A stretch of 48,932 nt of DNA from Candidatus Omnitrophota bacterium (lineage in GTDB: Bacteria > Hinthialibacterota > Hinthialibacteria > Hinthialibacterales > Hinthialibacteraceae): contig JBFMBP010000019.1 in the NCBI GenBank assembly GCA_040755155.1, positions 1 to 48,932 of the forward strand. Direction: 5' to 3'. The position numbers and the translations under genes are program-made. Under the pieces are notes generated by a model. The model made no database searches and was not told the DNA's origin. It saw nothing but the letters and a program-made list of their open reading frames with translations. Positions 29,401 through 37,544 of the stretch are shown here, in pieces; the first letter of the stretch is position 1; each line of letters opens with the position of its first letter.

Positions 29401-32400
29401 CGATCACATCCGGAGGATCGGGATATTCCGGTTCGGGAGTCTCGCCGGTTTCCGGGTCAGGCACCGCCGCCGCTTCCGCATCGGCTACGGCCTGGTTGTA
29501 ATCGGCGATGGCTTGGTAAGCCGATTCATAGGCTTGACTCAAAGTATCTCTTATTCCGCTCAAATAGTCGCCAATGGCGTTGTAATCCGATATGCTTATT
29601 TCCAAGCCGAATTGATGGAACGGCGCGTTCACAAGGCTGTCGCCTTGTGGATCCTGCGCGCCCGTCGCAGGAACGTTGATAACCATCGGCGTCCGCCCCA
29701 CGCGCACGAAGCCTTTCGTCGGATTGATGAGGCGGAACGCATTGGCGAACGAAAGCGCAAACGTACGCCGCACGTCGCCGTCGGGATCCCCAATGATGCG
29801 CAGATTGGATTCCGACGTCGATGTCAGTTGGATCATCCATGTTTGTTCGCCGGATTCGGGGTCTTCAATGAACAAATCTTCAGGATAATACGGGAAAGTG
29901 CCGTCCAACATGCTCGTCAACAGATCCATCAATCCCGTATATGGTTCTAGCGAGATAAGATAGCCGCTCCCTATAATGGTTCCCTGATTGTAATCGGGAA
30001 AATCCCAAGGCGGCCCCGCCGCCGTACCGAACGGACGGAGGGACGAGGGAGGATAAAGGTACGAACGGGACGTTTCCCAGAGGCTGTATCCCACAGCGCG
30101 CATATCCAGTTCGCCGAACCAGCTGCCTTCGCTGATGCTCAGCGGCATCAATTCACCGGTATTCACCGTATAAGGATTCGTCAAACCCGCCTGGATGGCG
30201 TTCACATAATCGGTATATTTCTCCAAACTATTGGGCGGGAAGATATAGGTTCCCTCGACGAATCCGCGCGTGGAGCCGAAGTTGTCGAAATACAAAGGAA
30301 ACGGCCGGTCATTGCTGTCGAATACGCCGTTGATCCCTTTCGGCGTATAATCGCCAAGGTCTTCGTCGATCAATCCATCGCCGTCGTCGTCCTGCATGTT
30401 GTACAATTCTTCGTCCGTCAAACCATCTAAATCGTCGTCTCTGCCGTTGCCTGTGGCGGTGTCGTCGTCGAAATAGAGAGCAAGATTATGAGTGCTTACC
30501 AGCCGGCTGAAACGGACGTCGACGCCCAATTGCGTAGGCACTACGCCAAGAATGAGGGGATTGAACACTAAATTGCGGGGACCGGGCAAAAACTCCACAT
30601 CCACTTCCCCCAATACCGTGTTTTCCGTCAGGAACGTGTCGATCAGCGTCAAAGCAGCGATCGATTCATGGTTGTCGGTCAACGAAGCATTTTGTCCAAA
30701 ATCCATAACGTCGATGCCGATGACGGCTTTCGGCGGAGAACTCATAGAACTGTCGTAAAGAATATTGGTGTTGGACGCGAACGGTCCTTCGCCCGGCTGC
30801 GTGAGGTCTTGGAACTGGAAGCGGGGTTTTGGACGCCCTATCATCGCGTACGTCGTTCCCGTCCCTTTGCGGCCGAAGCCGATGCTGGATACGGAATTTA
30901 GCTTCTTTACGCCTTCCGTCGCCCCTTTGGTGAAGTTCGTAACGCCGGTTCCGATTTTGACATCATTGGGTTGAATGAAGGGTATGAAAGAGTCGAGACT
31001 GCGCAGATTGTCGCTTGTTTTGATGCCGATATAAATCTCCCCTCCCGCATTGTCTCCTGTGCGGTTATCCGGCGCTTTCAAATTGCTGAGCGCATTGTTT
31101 TTCGCCACGGGCATGACAAAACTGAAGCCTTGGACGATAGGATAACCGAACAATTCCTCCGCATTGATGCGTCCATTGCCTTCCGTATAATCGAAGAGAT
31201 AGCGTATTTGTCCTTCGGTCAAGCCCAAATACGGCCTCAATACGTTAATCATCAAATCGAAGAACAAGCAATCTTCATCCATATAGCATTCCAGCGATCC
31301 CAAAGGCGGACGAGGTTCCGCCGCCGGATCCGGCAATTGTATCACGCCCATCAAATAAGCGGCGAGATTGTCGTCGCCGAAGAGAAACGGTCCCAATTCC
31401 TTTCCAATTTCGCCGCCGTATTGGCCAGGGAGCAGCCTCTGCAAAACCTTGCGCATCGGCGAATTGATATTCATCATCTCTTCCGGATCGATATCGAACG
31501 TTTCGATGCGGAAATTGGAGGAATCGAGTTTGATCAGATTATCGACGCCTGCGTCGTATTTTCCTTTCGTCCCTCCGTTCTCACGGTAAAGAAAAATACC
31601 GCCTGTCGAATCCGGCTGGAAGGATTGGAAAATATTCTGCGAAACGGTTTTGGGATAGGTGGCGATGTCGTAAGGTTTGCGAGGACCGTTGGCTACATAG
31701 CTAAGAACATAATTGTCGGGATTGTCGTAGCCTATCTGGAAAATAGGAATGGGAAAACCATAAATATCCAACGGCATCGTCATCGGATATTCGATCTCGT
31801 CGCCCGTGGGCAACGTTTTCTTTTCGGTCAAAAGTTCTCCCGTTTCGGGATCTTCAGGGAAATTGTAAAAATTGGGGCTATAAAAGAAGGAAGGATTGTA
31901 ATACGGAGCTTGTTCCGTAATTCCGCCGCCGGAGGCCATCATGCCGGCAAATGTAGTTCCCGAATACCCGGCGTCGGCCAAAACCGTCAACAGTTTGCCC
32001 ACAGCCGCCAAATTCAATCCGATCCAGTTGACGCGCACTTCGTCCAGATAATATTCCTCATCGGGACGTCCTGCAAAATCGATCCCCAAAATGGTTCTCG
32101 CATCGGAACCGGCGTCAATGCGGAACGAGTTATCTTCTTCGGTAACGACGTTTACAATCTGAACGATATCGCCCTCGAAGACGGCGCGCTCCGTAAATTC
32201 CGGCGCCAGATTGGCGAATGCGTCGCCGGGAAAACGGTCGTCGTAGACGGTGTCTTTTGGAAGTTTGTTCAAATTATCCTTAATTTTAATGCCATTGGCG
32301 GGAATACTCGCTTCAAAACGGTCGCCCTGCCGGATGTTAAGGCTGGTGCGGCATACGACGTAAAAATCGGGATAAGCGTCGTTGTATTGAGGAAGTTTAG

Positions 32401-32902
32401 TATAAGCGCTTCCTGAACGGGGCTTGAATGTTACCATGAATTTGCCGGGAACCACAGGATCCACTTCTACCGTCGGCTTTTCCGAAAGATCGATGGGATT
32501 ATCGCTGTTGGGATCGCCGTTGACGTAACTGAACGAACCCGTATTGGCTCCGCTTTCCTGGAACAAAGCCAGTCCGCTCGTTAATGCGGAAGTCGTGAGC
32601 GGAAGAAAGTCTTCCGTAATATCCAGCGAATTGCGGGATTCCGTCAGGTCTTCGAATTGAACCTTGATTTCGATCAAGTTCTGATCTTTGAATTTCGGAA
32701 TGCCCACCCCCTTTTGGATAAAAGGATAAACCGCCAGGGGAACATCTAACAGGCTGACGGGTTTGGAGAGAGGAGGAACGCCCGTAGGTATAATCTCCTC
32801 ATCTTGAGCATAGGCGGATTGGGGCGCATCGATCGCAAAAAACGCCGCGCAAAACAATCCGGCTAGGATGAATCCAATAGAATTGCGTAATATTTTTTCC
32901 AT
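26429..32902 (-). CDS. Giant secreted protein with Ig-like, Ca-binding and propeller-like regions
   Basis: About 2157 residues. GAGGAGT just before ATG 32902 sets the start and gives a clear signal peptide (ILRNSIGFILAGLFCAAFFA... cleaved after AYA). Seen in order: beta-rich regions with a motif DFYVVCRTSLNIRQGDRFE (near 230) that recurs as DFYIVLRASDQARVGESFR (near 1210); acidic runs DDDLDGLTDEE and DDDGDGLIDED (near 830) like thrombospondin type 3/dockerin Ca loops; an Ig-like segment (about 1310-1400); a Gly/Ser/Asp linker (near 1415); a propeller-like region with repeated VxxxDGRLFSLGDA-type strands (about 1430-1720); an NTF2-like segment (IFGSYADEDVNKIMGYVSPDY in parts); and a C-terminal beta region. 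No catalytic or sorting signal was found. Probably exported or surface-associated; role unknown. Confidence 0.85.
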   Translation of the reverse strand: MEKILRNSIGFILAGLFCAAFFAIDAPQSAYAQDEEIIPTGVPPLSKPVSLLDVPLAVYPFIQKGVGIPKFKDQNLIEIKVQFEDLTESRNSLDITEDFLPLTTSALTSGLALFQESGANTGSFSYVNGDPNSDNPIDLSEKPTVEVDPVVPGKFMVTFKPRSGSAYTKLPQYNDAYPDFYVVCRTSLNIRQGDRFEASIPANGIKIKDNLNKLPKDTVYDDRFPGDAFANLAPEFTERAVFEGDIVQIVNVVTEEDNSFRIDAGSDARTILGIDFAGRPDEEYYLDEVRVNWIGLNLAAVGKLLTVLADAGYSGTTFAGMMASGGGITEQAPYYNPSFFYSPNFYNFPEDPETGELLTEKKTLPTGDEIEYPMTMPLDIYGFPIPIFQIGYDNPDNYVLSYVANGPRKPYDIATYPKTVSQNIFQSFQPDSTGGIFLYRENGGTKGKYDAGVDNLIKLDSSNFRIETFDIDPEEMMNINSPMRKVLQRLLPGQYGGEIGKELGPFLFGDDNLAAYLMGVIQLPDPAAEPRPPLGSLECYMDEDCLFFDLMINVLRPYLGLTEGQIRYLFDYTEGNGRINAEELFGYPIVQGFSFVMPVAKNNALSNLKAPDNRTGDNAGGEIYIGIKTSDNLRSLDSFIPFIQPNDVKIGTGVTNFTKGATEGVKKLNSVSSIGFGRKGTGTTYAMIGRPKPRFQFQDLTQPGEGPFASNTNILYDSSMSSPPKAVIGIDVMDFGQNASLTDNHESIAALTLIDTFLTENTVLGEVDVEFLPGPRNLVFNPLILGVVPTQLGVDVRFSRLVSTHNLALYFDDDTATGNGRDDDLDGLTDEELYNMQDDDGDGLIDEDLGDYTPKGINGVFDSNDRPFPLYFDNFGSTRGFVEGTYIFPPNSLEKYTDYVNAIQAGLTNPYTVNTGELMPLSISEGSWFGELDMRAVGYSLWETSRSYLYPPSSLRPFGTAAGPPWDFPDYNQGTIIGSGYLISLEPYTGLMDLLTSMLDGTFPYYPEDLFIEDPESGEQTWMIQLTSTSESNLRIIGDPDGDVRRTFALSFANAFRLINPTKGFVRVGRTPMVINVPATGAQDPQGDSLVNAPFHQFGLEISISDYNAIGDYLSGIRDTLSQAYESAYQAIADYNQAVADAEAAAVPDPETGETPEPEYPDPPDVIEVTVDDPYYALGVNDWVGQNDGLYSTNYMYQIQLPDENTGPLAGNDFYIVLRASDQARVGESFRVRISSGNRSRVYVTTDQTTGTTTNVIAPKGGISYHSFMETDYGAGIGIDPFMDVSKNQITTSEIIVSSQNVPPTIKFTAPGAGVNVASEKFEYELSFLADDSDDVASILLYVDDNSLDFNGTFIPGASLREGFDRTFTLKLREHIADFDPTKKYYVYAKIDDGVNPPIYTYADGYIIASSGGGDGSGGDSGTGGGSVVVRGDLTDTIDYVKLTSDGRLFSLGDAPAMKEIALTTSVIDMEVNSTFSGYILLLTNGEVLGVGDVKAFLTRLQPNYEITFKPDEIAFYKNSVNGGNLIVAPEEGDIAIDHPRDVEVDYLNGGIYILDGDGDMLFLGNANRNFYPPGMDLDIYRDMELSPDGKSIYFLTGNGILSSAGATTESWMNLIPEDKFRDIELIAKGGVVTNVMIVNDDGVLTITGSGDARDALLSLKPAAPIAAGTIRQVKLLPGVSGAYMLVAGSGEVQVLSKSALNLPSDRYIFSDLPGLEDDKVADVETANINLQTVVQSVRNIFGSYADEDVNKIMGYVSPDYKGACGDDAEGLRLSLMTFFSFYEVNSFIESTLAANSFVITNQGEYVNATVIVDFDAYYPQIQYQSPEVDQAATSKTYEAVRMAVVPFTQDVRIRDVGDGRFWSITLWQITNFGRRTDLMAQDTYEFDDMLLLKTLSGNKRLGTYSPRNKSIDSPAYYHLTKNAADSFGVSYLVGEFQELTLNRDYQPPALEALSYNGSFLSSGQFTTLEFKFKQNADGQYKLVSMNMRQIMMENTDLTFGTDTDATDSPLSSIDGMERDVPFGFDLAKRGVVVTVYAGDADITINGQNFEAPNYNGGIMMLPENTDIYTLNPMTEIKKYNRTIMRLAPYDPAVLQGGTTDNAGHVATLTPGRAYLVIAKDGKHFGFVQIPADEAVDDQVISFDYRYESSFILPGGF

Positions 32903-33092
32903 GATACTCCTCATCGCGATTCTTAAACCTTTTCCTTTGGGTTTAATGGGATATATTCTGAACTTCTTCGACGAAAAATCGCTTTCCCGTCTCACCTTAA
33001 CTACTTGAATTTCAGGCGTTTCGTTCGATGATGAACGCGCCCGAACCTCCACCACAACTCAACGGCCATAAGGTGAAATAGCCATTCAACGC

Positions 33093-33149
33093 AAAAAACG
33101 CTCTCTAGGAAGAGCGTTTCTCATTTCCCGTTTTTCAACGATGCGGGAA
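33093..33149 (-). ncRNA. Leader RNA with two hairpins, the second terminator-like (attenuator or small RNA)
   Basis: On the minus strand, TTTCCCG/CGGGAAA (33124-33149) forms a first hairpin; AAACGCTCT, six-base loop, AGAGCGTTTTTT (33119 down to 33093) forms a second with a T run, i.e. an intrinsic terminator. It lies between the promoter at 33170-33199 and the giant gene start at 32902, with no gene of its own to end. No known riboswitch class was recognised. Confidence 0.5.
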
Positions 33150-33169
33150 AGGAGCTAAGGCTAAACGTG

Positions 33170-33199
33170 AATATATAATGCGGTAATCATAAGTGTCAA
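33170..33199 (-). promoter_or_regulatory. Sigma70-type promoter upstream of the giant gene
   Basis: Minus strand: TTGACA (33199-33194), then 16 bases, TATATA (33177-33172); TATATT with 18-base spacing is an overlapping alternative. The perfect -35 box and AT-rich -10 make this the best promoter in the window. Transcription would start near 33163, giving a leader of about 260 bases. Confidence 0.65.
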
Positions 33200-33717
33200 G
33201 TTTTATATGAGCGAGGGCGGGTTCGCCCCAAACGCATATTTAAAAGAACTTATCATTCGAATGAAGCAAACCTCCCTTAAGCGGGCGCCTCTTATGACCA
33301 ACGCAATCTAAACTCCTTTTTTCACGCTTTTCTTTTTATTACTAAAAAAATATTAATTTATCCCGTGATAATGAAATAATCTATAACACTATACTGGAAA
33401 ACGATTCTCAATAAATGGCTTCGCAATATCGTGACGCCTCGACAAAAACAGATTAACTATTATATATTGGTTAGAAGAAAAAGACCATCCTTGCCAAGAT
33501 GAGAAATAACGGGAAGAAGACTTTCATTTTTATCTCCCGTTTTCCAAAATCGGCTTGACTTAATTAAGAACCCCGCTTAAGTTAGTCATATACAAAATTC
33601 AATGGATTCCGTTATCATTTTACGCGAGTGAAACCGCCAAATCCTACTTTCGTTGTTGGAAAGATAACGGCGTACGCAATCATCTTGTTTGGCGGATTGG
33701 AATAGGGTGAGGGAACC

Positions 33718-35364
33718 TTGGAAGAAAAAACAAAATTCATTTTCATCACCGGCGGCGTTTGTTCGTCCTTGGGCAAGGGAATCGCTTGCGCATCCATCGG
33801 TTGCCTGTTGGAAGCGCGGGGATACAGCGTAGCGCTGCAAAAACTAGATCCTTATATTAACGTAGATCCGGGCACGATGAGTCCCTATCAGCACGGAGAG
33901 GTCTACGTCACGGAAGACGGGGCGGAAACCGACCTGGACCTCGGTTATTACGAGCGTTTCACCTCCTCGGTCATCACCCGCAAAAACAGCGTCTCCACAG
34001 GCCAAATCTACGACGCCGTCATCAAGAAAGAACGTCGCGGCGGCTACCTGGGGAAGACCGTTCAGCTGGTTCCCCACATCACCGACGAAATCAAGTTCCG
34101 CATCAACGAAGTAGCGGAAGAGACCAAAGCCGATTTTCAAATCTGCGAGATCGGAGGCACTGTCGGCGACATCGAAGGCTATCCCTTTCTCGAAGCTATC
34201 CGGCAAATCGGCTGGGAACTCGGCCCGCAGCGGGTGCTCTATATTCACCTCACCCTGATTCCCCTCATCTCCGCCGCCGGCGAATATAAAACCAAACCCA
34301 CTCAACACAGCGTCAATAAATTGCGCGAAATCGGCATTCAGCCGGGAATCCTGCTTTGCCGCACGTCGATCGCGCTGACTCGGGAGATGAAAGAAAAGAT
34401 CGCTCTCTTCTGCAACATCCCCGCCAACGCCGTCGTCAGCGCCCGCGACATCAAATCGACGATCTACGAAATTCCCCTCGTCTATCGGGAAGAAGGGCTG
34501 GACGATCTGGTCGTCTCCCATTTCGGCCTCAACGGCGGCGAACCCGATATGAGGGACTGGAAAAAAATCGTTACTACCATCACCAGTCCCCGCAATGGCC
34601 CCGTAACCATAGCGGTAGTAGGAAAATACATCAAACTTCAGGACGCTTACCGGTCGATCTACGACGCTCTTATCCACGGGGGCATTGCAAATAAGGCCGG
34701 AGTCGATATTCGCCGCATTCATGCCGAGGAAATCGAGAAAAAAGATCCTGGCGAACTCCTCCGTGATGTGGATGGCATCCTCGTTCCTTGGGGCTTCGGC
34801 AAGCGAGGCACGCTGGGCAAGGTGATAACGATTCAATACGCCCGCGAGAAGAAAATCCCCTTTTTCGGCATCTGTCTGGGCATGCAATGCAGCGTTGTGG
34901 AATTCGCCCGCGACGTCTTGGGGCTGCCGGAAGCGTCCAGTACGGAATTCGAACCCGATACGCCCGACCCCGTCATCAGCCTGATGGACGAACAAAGAAA
35001 AATCGTCGATAAAGGCGGCACTATGCGCCTTGGCGCATATCCCTGCATCCTGCTTAAAGGAACGAAAGCCAGAGCGGCTTACGGAAAAGACGAAGCGACG
35101 GAACGTCACCGCCATCGCTGGGAATTCAATAACGACTACCGCGAACGCTATGAAAAGGAAGGATTCATCATCGGCGGCGTTTCGCCGGACGGCCATCTCG
35201 TCGAAATCATCGAGTTGAAGGAACATCCCTGGTTCGTCGGCTGCCAATTCCATCCGGAATTGAAATCCCGGCCCCGGGATCCGCATCCTCTCTTCAAGGC
35301 TTTCATCAAAGCGGCCTTGGATTACCAGGAAGCGAAATCCCCCTTGCCGCATCCAGAATCGTAA
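33718..35364 (+). CDS. pyrG: CTP synthase
   Basis: 548 residues, standard length. The synthetase domain begins with KFIFITGGVCSSLGKGI (P-loop for ATP) and contains LDPYINVDPGTMSPYQHGEV in parts; the C-terminal glutamine amidotransferase domain has Cys386 in GICLGMQC and the His512/Glu514 pair in QFHPEL. It makes CTP from UTP, which also supplies KdsB with its substrate. The start is TTG at 33718, with GAGGG close upstream; no ATG is near enough to the conserved N-terminus. Followed after a repeat-filled gap by LptC- and LptA-like genes; a pyrG-LPS gene neighbourhood is common in Gram-negative genomes. Confidence 0.97.
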   Translation: MEEKTKFIFITGGVCSSLGKGIACASIGCLLEARGYSVALQKLDPYINVDPGTMSPYQHGEVYVTEDGAETDLDLGYYERFTSSVITRKNSVSTGQIYDAVIKKERRGGYLGKTVQLVPHITDEIKFRINEVAEETKADFQICEIGGTVGDIEGYPFLEAIRQIGWELGPQRVLYIHLTLIPLISAAGEYKTKPTQHSVNKLREIGIQPGILLCRTSIALTREMKEKIALFCNIPANAVVSARDIKSTIYEIPLVYREEGLDDLVVSHFGLNGGEPDMRDWKKIVTTITSPRNGPVTIAVVGKYIKLQDAYRSIYDALIHGGIANKAGVDIRRIHAEEIEKKDPGELLRDVDGILVPWGFGKRGTLGKVITIQYAREKKIPFFGICLGMQCSVVEFARDVLGLPEASSTEFEPDTPDPVISLMDEQRKIVDKGGTMRLGAYPCILLKGTKARAAYGKDEATERHRHRWEFNNDYRERYEKEGFIIGGVSPDGHLVEIIELKEHPWFVGCQFHPELKSRPRDPHPLFKAFIKAALDYQEAKSPLPHPES

Positions 35365-35381
35365 GTACGCCCGCCAAAACG

Positions 35382-35461
35382 CCCGCCGTTAAAACGGTGG
35401 GCTATTATCGTTTGCCCCTTTAAAGGGGCATTTGAAAATAGCCCAACCTTTCAAGGCTGGG
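35382..35461 (-). repeat. Triple-hairpin cassette, copy B (inverted)
   Basis: CCCGCCGTTAAAACGGTGGG (35382-35401), GCCCCTTTAAAGGGGC (35414-35429) and CCCAACCTTTCAAGGCTGGG (35442-35461). Its reverse complement matches copy A base for base over most of its length, linkers included. It lies 18 bases after the pyrG stop codon and could terminate pyrG. Confidence 0.85.
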
Positions 35462-35522
35462 ATGAAAAATCGCATGGGGCGGAAAGGGCGTGTGGCAAGG
35501 GCAAGGTTTTTTTTGTCCTTGA

Positions 35523-35696
35523 TTAATAACTCATGTTACGCGAGAAGGTTATTTTTCAAGGAATTTGTCTGCTATATAATTCCTCTCCCAAGATTGGGAG
35601 AGGTTAGGTGAGGGTTGATTTGAATGAACTTATCCCCCTCACCCTAACCCTCTCCCAAAGGGCGAGGGAATAGAAATGCGTAACATGAGTTAATAA
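35523..35696. repeat. Element E2, MITE-like, with TTAATAACTCATGTTACGC ends
   Basis: TTAATAACTCATGTTACGC (35523-35541) and GCGTAACATGAGTTAATAA (35678-35696) are inverted with 17 of 19 matches. The interior has inverted C/T- and G/A-rich blocks (CCTCTCCCAAGATTGGGAGAGG; CCCTAACCCTCTCCC), like the element at 18797. TTGAT occurs at both outer edges and could be a target duplication. No transposase inside (174 bases). Confidence 0.7.
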
Positions 35697-35716
35697 TTTG
35701 ATCGAAATGAATTACT

Positions 35717-36265
35717 ATGAAACTTCGCTGGTTTCCAACTCTTTTTTGGATGTGGGCGATCGCCGTTTCCGTTTGGATCGAAACGGCGTCCGTCGGCGCT
35801 CCCGAAAGCCACGCCTACGAAAGTTTTTCCAGCATCCGCTTTACGGACATGCGATTCGAACAACGAAAGGCTCAAAGTTCATTGCTGGTTATCGACGCGC
35901 CCATAACCGATTTCTCCAGCAAGACGCGCTTGGTGAAATTGGAATCGCCCCGCCTTGCGTGGAGCTCCGGCGATAAAATTTTCACAGCGACGGGAACGAG
36001 GGGATCATTCGAAATCAACGTCTCCCAAACAGCGCTGCCGTCGAATTTGAGCGTCTTGGAATTGAAAGACGGCGCCCATATCGAAGGCAAAAACAGCGCG
36101 GTTGACTCCAAACGTTTGCTCTTCGACAATAATCGCAGGCTTTTCCAACTGCCGGAATCTTTCGTTATCCGCATGGCGAACGGCAGTACAGGGCAGTCGG
36201 ATGGGGGATATTACTACAATCCCTTAACGGACGAACTCACGCCGATGGAAACCGCCAAACCCTAG
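35717..36265 (+). CDS. LptC-like LPS export periplasmic protein
   Basis: 182 residues. One N-terminal hydrophobic segment (WFPTLFWMWAIAVSVWI) followed by a beta-rich periplasmic domain with alternating hydrophobic strands such as SSLLVIDAPITDF, KIFTATGTRGSFEI and LELKDGAHIEGKNSAVDSKRLLFD (in parts), typical of the OstA/LptC jelly-roll. LptC anchors LptA to LptBFG and passes LPS outward. Similarity is structural rather than by strict motif, so LptC is inferred from topology and from the LptA-like gene next to it. The distance to the next gene is 54 bases. Confidence 0.6.
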   Translation: MKLRWFPTLFWMWAIAVSVWIETASVGAPESHAYESFSSIRFTDMRFEQRKAQSSLLVIDAPITDFSSKTRLVKLESPRLAWSSGDKIFTATGTRGSFEINVSQTALPSNLSVLELKDGAHIEGKNSAVDSKRLLFDNNRRLFQLPESFVIRMANGSTGQSDGGYYYNPLTDELTPMETAKP

Positions 36266-36319
36266 CGCCATCTCGCATGGAATTCGCGGCGGGGCTATCA
36301 TCTATCAGAGGAAAATACA

Positions 36320-36934
36320 ATGGCGACGAAAAGCAATTTCAGAAACTTAGCCTTACTCTCTGCGATTTTCCTATTGGCGCAAGCGCCCGCTTGGAGCCAG
36401 GAACAACAATCTTTCACTACTTCTGGCGGCAGTATTATTTACTCCGGAACGGGAACGGCCCTAAAAATCCTCAATCTCATGTCGGCAAACCGTACTCTTA
36501 TCCTCACTCCCCAAGAAGGCGTATCCGTCGCTCAAGCCATCGTTAGACGAGGCTCGGAGGAACAGATATTCACAGGCAAAACCATCACTTACCACCCCGA
36601 TACCGAAGATTTCTCCATCGAAGGCGACGCCAAAATCGAAGAGGGAAAAGATTGCATCTTCGGCCCCAAAAGCATCGTTTTCGAATCCAAGAATGACATA
36701 ATGACCGTAGAAGGGCATAACCGCCAGAAACCCGCGACCATTCTCTATACAGTCGGCCCCCAACAAACCTTTTATTGTGAAACCTCCAAATGTCTTTTCT
36801 ATTTTACGAAAAAGGAAAACAAAAGAGTGCTTAGAGATTTCGCATCCCCTGGCAATTACTATTCCCATCTTTATGAAGGACCGTATAAATCGACTCAAGA
36901 ATTACTGCGCAAGCTCAGCCCGCCGAAGAAATGA
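36320..36934 (+). CDS. LptA/OstA-like periplasmic protein
   Basis: 204 residues with a cleavable signal peptide (LALLSAIFLLAQAPAWS). The mature part is a repeated beta-strand pattern: EEQIFTGKTITYHPDTEDFSIEGDAKIEEG and FGPKSIVFESKNDIMTVEG (in parts) match the OstA/LptA fold, in which transforms between sugars are described as Y-x-P-x-x-[D/N] repeats. LptA forms the periplasmic bridge that carries LPS to LptD. AGGAAAATACA precedes ATG 36320. The C-terminal 60 residues with two Cys are unusual for LptA. LptB is not next to it in this window. Confidence 0.6.
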   Translation: MATKSNFRNLALLSAIFLLAQAPAWSQEQQSFTTSGGSIIYSGTGTALKILNLMSANRTLILTPQEGVSVAQAIVRRGSEEQIFTGKTITYHPDTEDFSIEGDAKIEEGKDCIFGPKSIVFESKNDIMTVEGHNRQKPATILYTVGPQQTFYCETSKCLFYFTKKENKRVLRDFASPGNYYSHLYEGPYKSTQELLRKLSPPKK

Positions 36935-36987
36935 ATAGCTTTTCAGAAATAATTCCAGATTGTTTTTTTAGATAATCGAAGATTACT

Positions 36988-37302
36988 ATGATTGACCTAT
37001 CATTGAATCAATATCGTCCAGATTTTGTCTCGCCTCCAGGGGAAACGTTAAAAGAAGTACTCGACTCGCTCGGCAGAACGCATTCCGATTTGGCGGAAAA
37101 AACTGGCTGTTCCCAAATTTCTATTAATGGCATTATTCAAGGCGAGAAATCCATTACCGCCGAGATGGCTAATCAATTGGAAAAAGCGTTAGGATTCTCT
37201 GCTTCTTTCTGGATCAACCGCGAAAACCAATATAGAGAGTCTTTAGCGCTAGTGGAAGAAAACCCTACTCGGATCAATGTCGAGGGGATTCATGAGGCGT
37301 AA
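36988..37302 (+). CDS. HigA-family antitoxin-like HTH protein
   Basis: 104 residues. A Xre-type helix-turn-helix (about 20-75) with PPGETLKEVLDSLGRTHSDLAEKTG and SINGIIQGEKSITAEMANQLEKALG (both in parts) matches the HigA/VapI antitoxin group, including the PPG and FWxNRE-like motif (ASFWINREN). HigA normally follows a HigB toxin gene and represses the pair. No toxin gene lies upstream or downstream: the preceding gene is LptA-like and the following 240 bases are non-coding. It is either an orphan or a repressor with another task. Confidence 0.85.
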   Translation: MIDLSLNQYRPDFVSPPGETLKEVLDSLGRTHSDLAEKTGCSQISINGIIQGEKSITAEMANQLEKALGFSASFWINRENQYRESLALVEENPTRINVEGIHEA

Positions 37303-37469
37303 TTCTTCACTCTCTTGAGTTCGATTCCTCTCCTCCCAGCCATCCCTTCAAAAAAGCGCCTCAAAACGGTTCTCCGAACCATCTCGATCAAACGTTATTC
37401 GAATAGAAAAAAATTTACGGATTTTTGAATAAAAAATGATTCCGTCCCCTTGTTTTTCTTTTATGCAAA

Positions 37470-37487
37470 TGTTATGCTTATATAACA
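37470..37487. promoter_or_regulatory. Dyad TGTTATgcttatATAACA upstream of the DtxR-feo operon
   Basis: Perfect 6-base arms separated by six bases, 58 bases before the regulator start and overlapping an AT-rich -10-like region. Position and symmetry suit an operator for the DtxR-type regulator itself. Inference only. Confidence 0.4.
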
Positions 37488-37544
37488 AGAGTAATAAAGG
37501 AAGTTCATCCGGTTCGTAAAATAAGCGTAGAATCGCGGACGGCC

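Larger units (their letters stand above)
32903..33717. other. Divergent intergenic region between the giant gene and pyrG
   Basis: Over 800 bases without a credible gene. It holds the minus-strand promoter and the hairpin leader described separately. The part nearer pyrG (33300-33600) is AT-rich, with an imperfect dyad TTGACTTAATTAAG...CTTAAGTTAGTCA at 33554-33590 that may be part of the pyrG promoter. Confidence 0.5.
35365..35716. other. Intergenic region made of repeats
   Basis: Filled by triple-hairpin copy B, a GGCAAGGGCAAGG repeat (35491-35524) and element E2. No gene seen. Confidence 0.65.

Noticed and set aside
30971-32416. Open frame of 481 codons on the plus strand
   Set aside because: Lies antisense within the giant secreted protein gene; no family features, composition as expected of a reverse-frame shadow.
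33844-35352. Open frame of 502 codons on the minus strand
   Set aside because: Antisense to pyrG, which is certain from motifs; the reverse frame has no recognisable domain.
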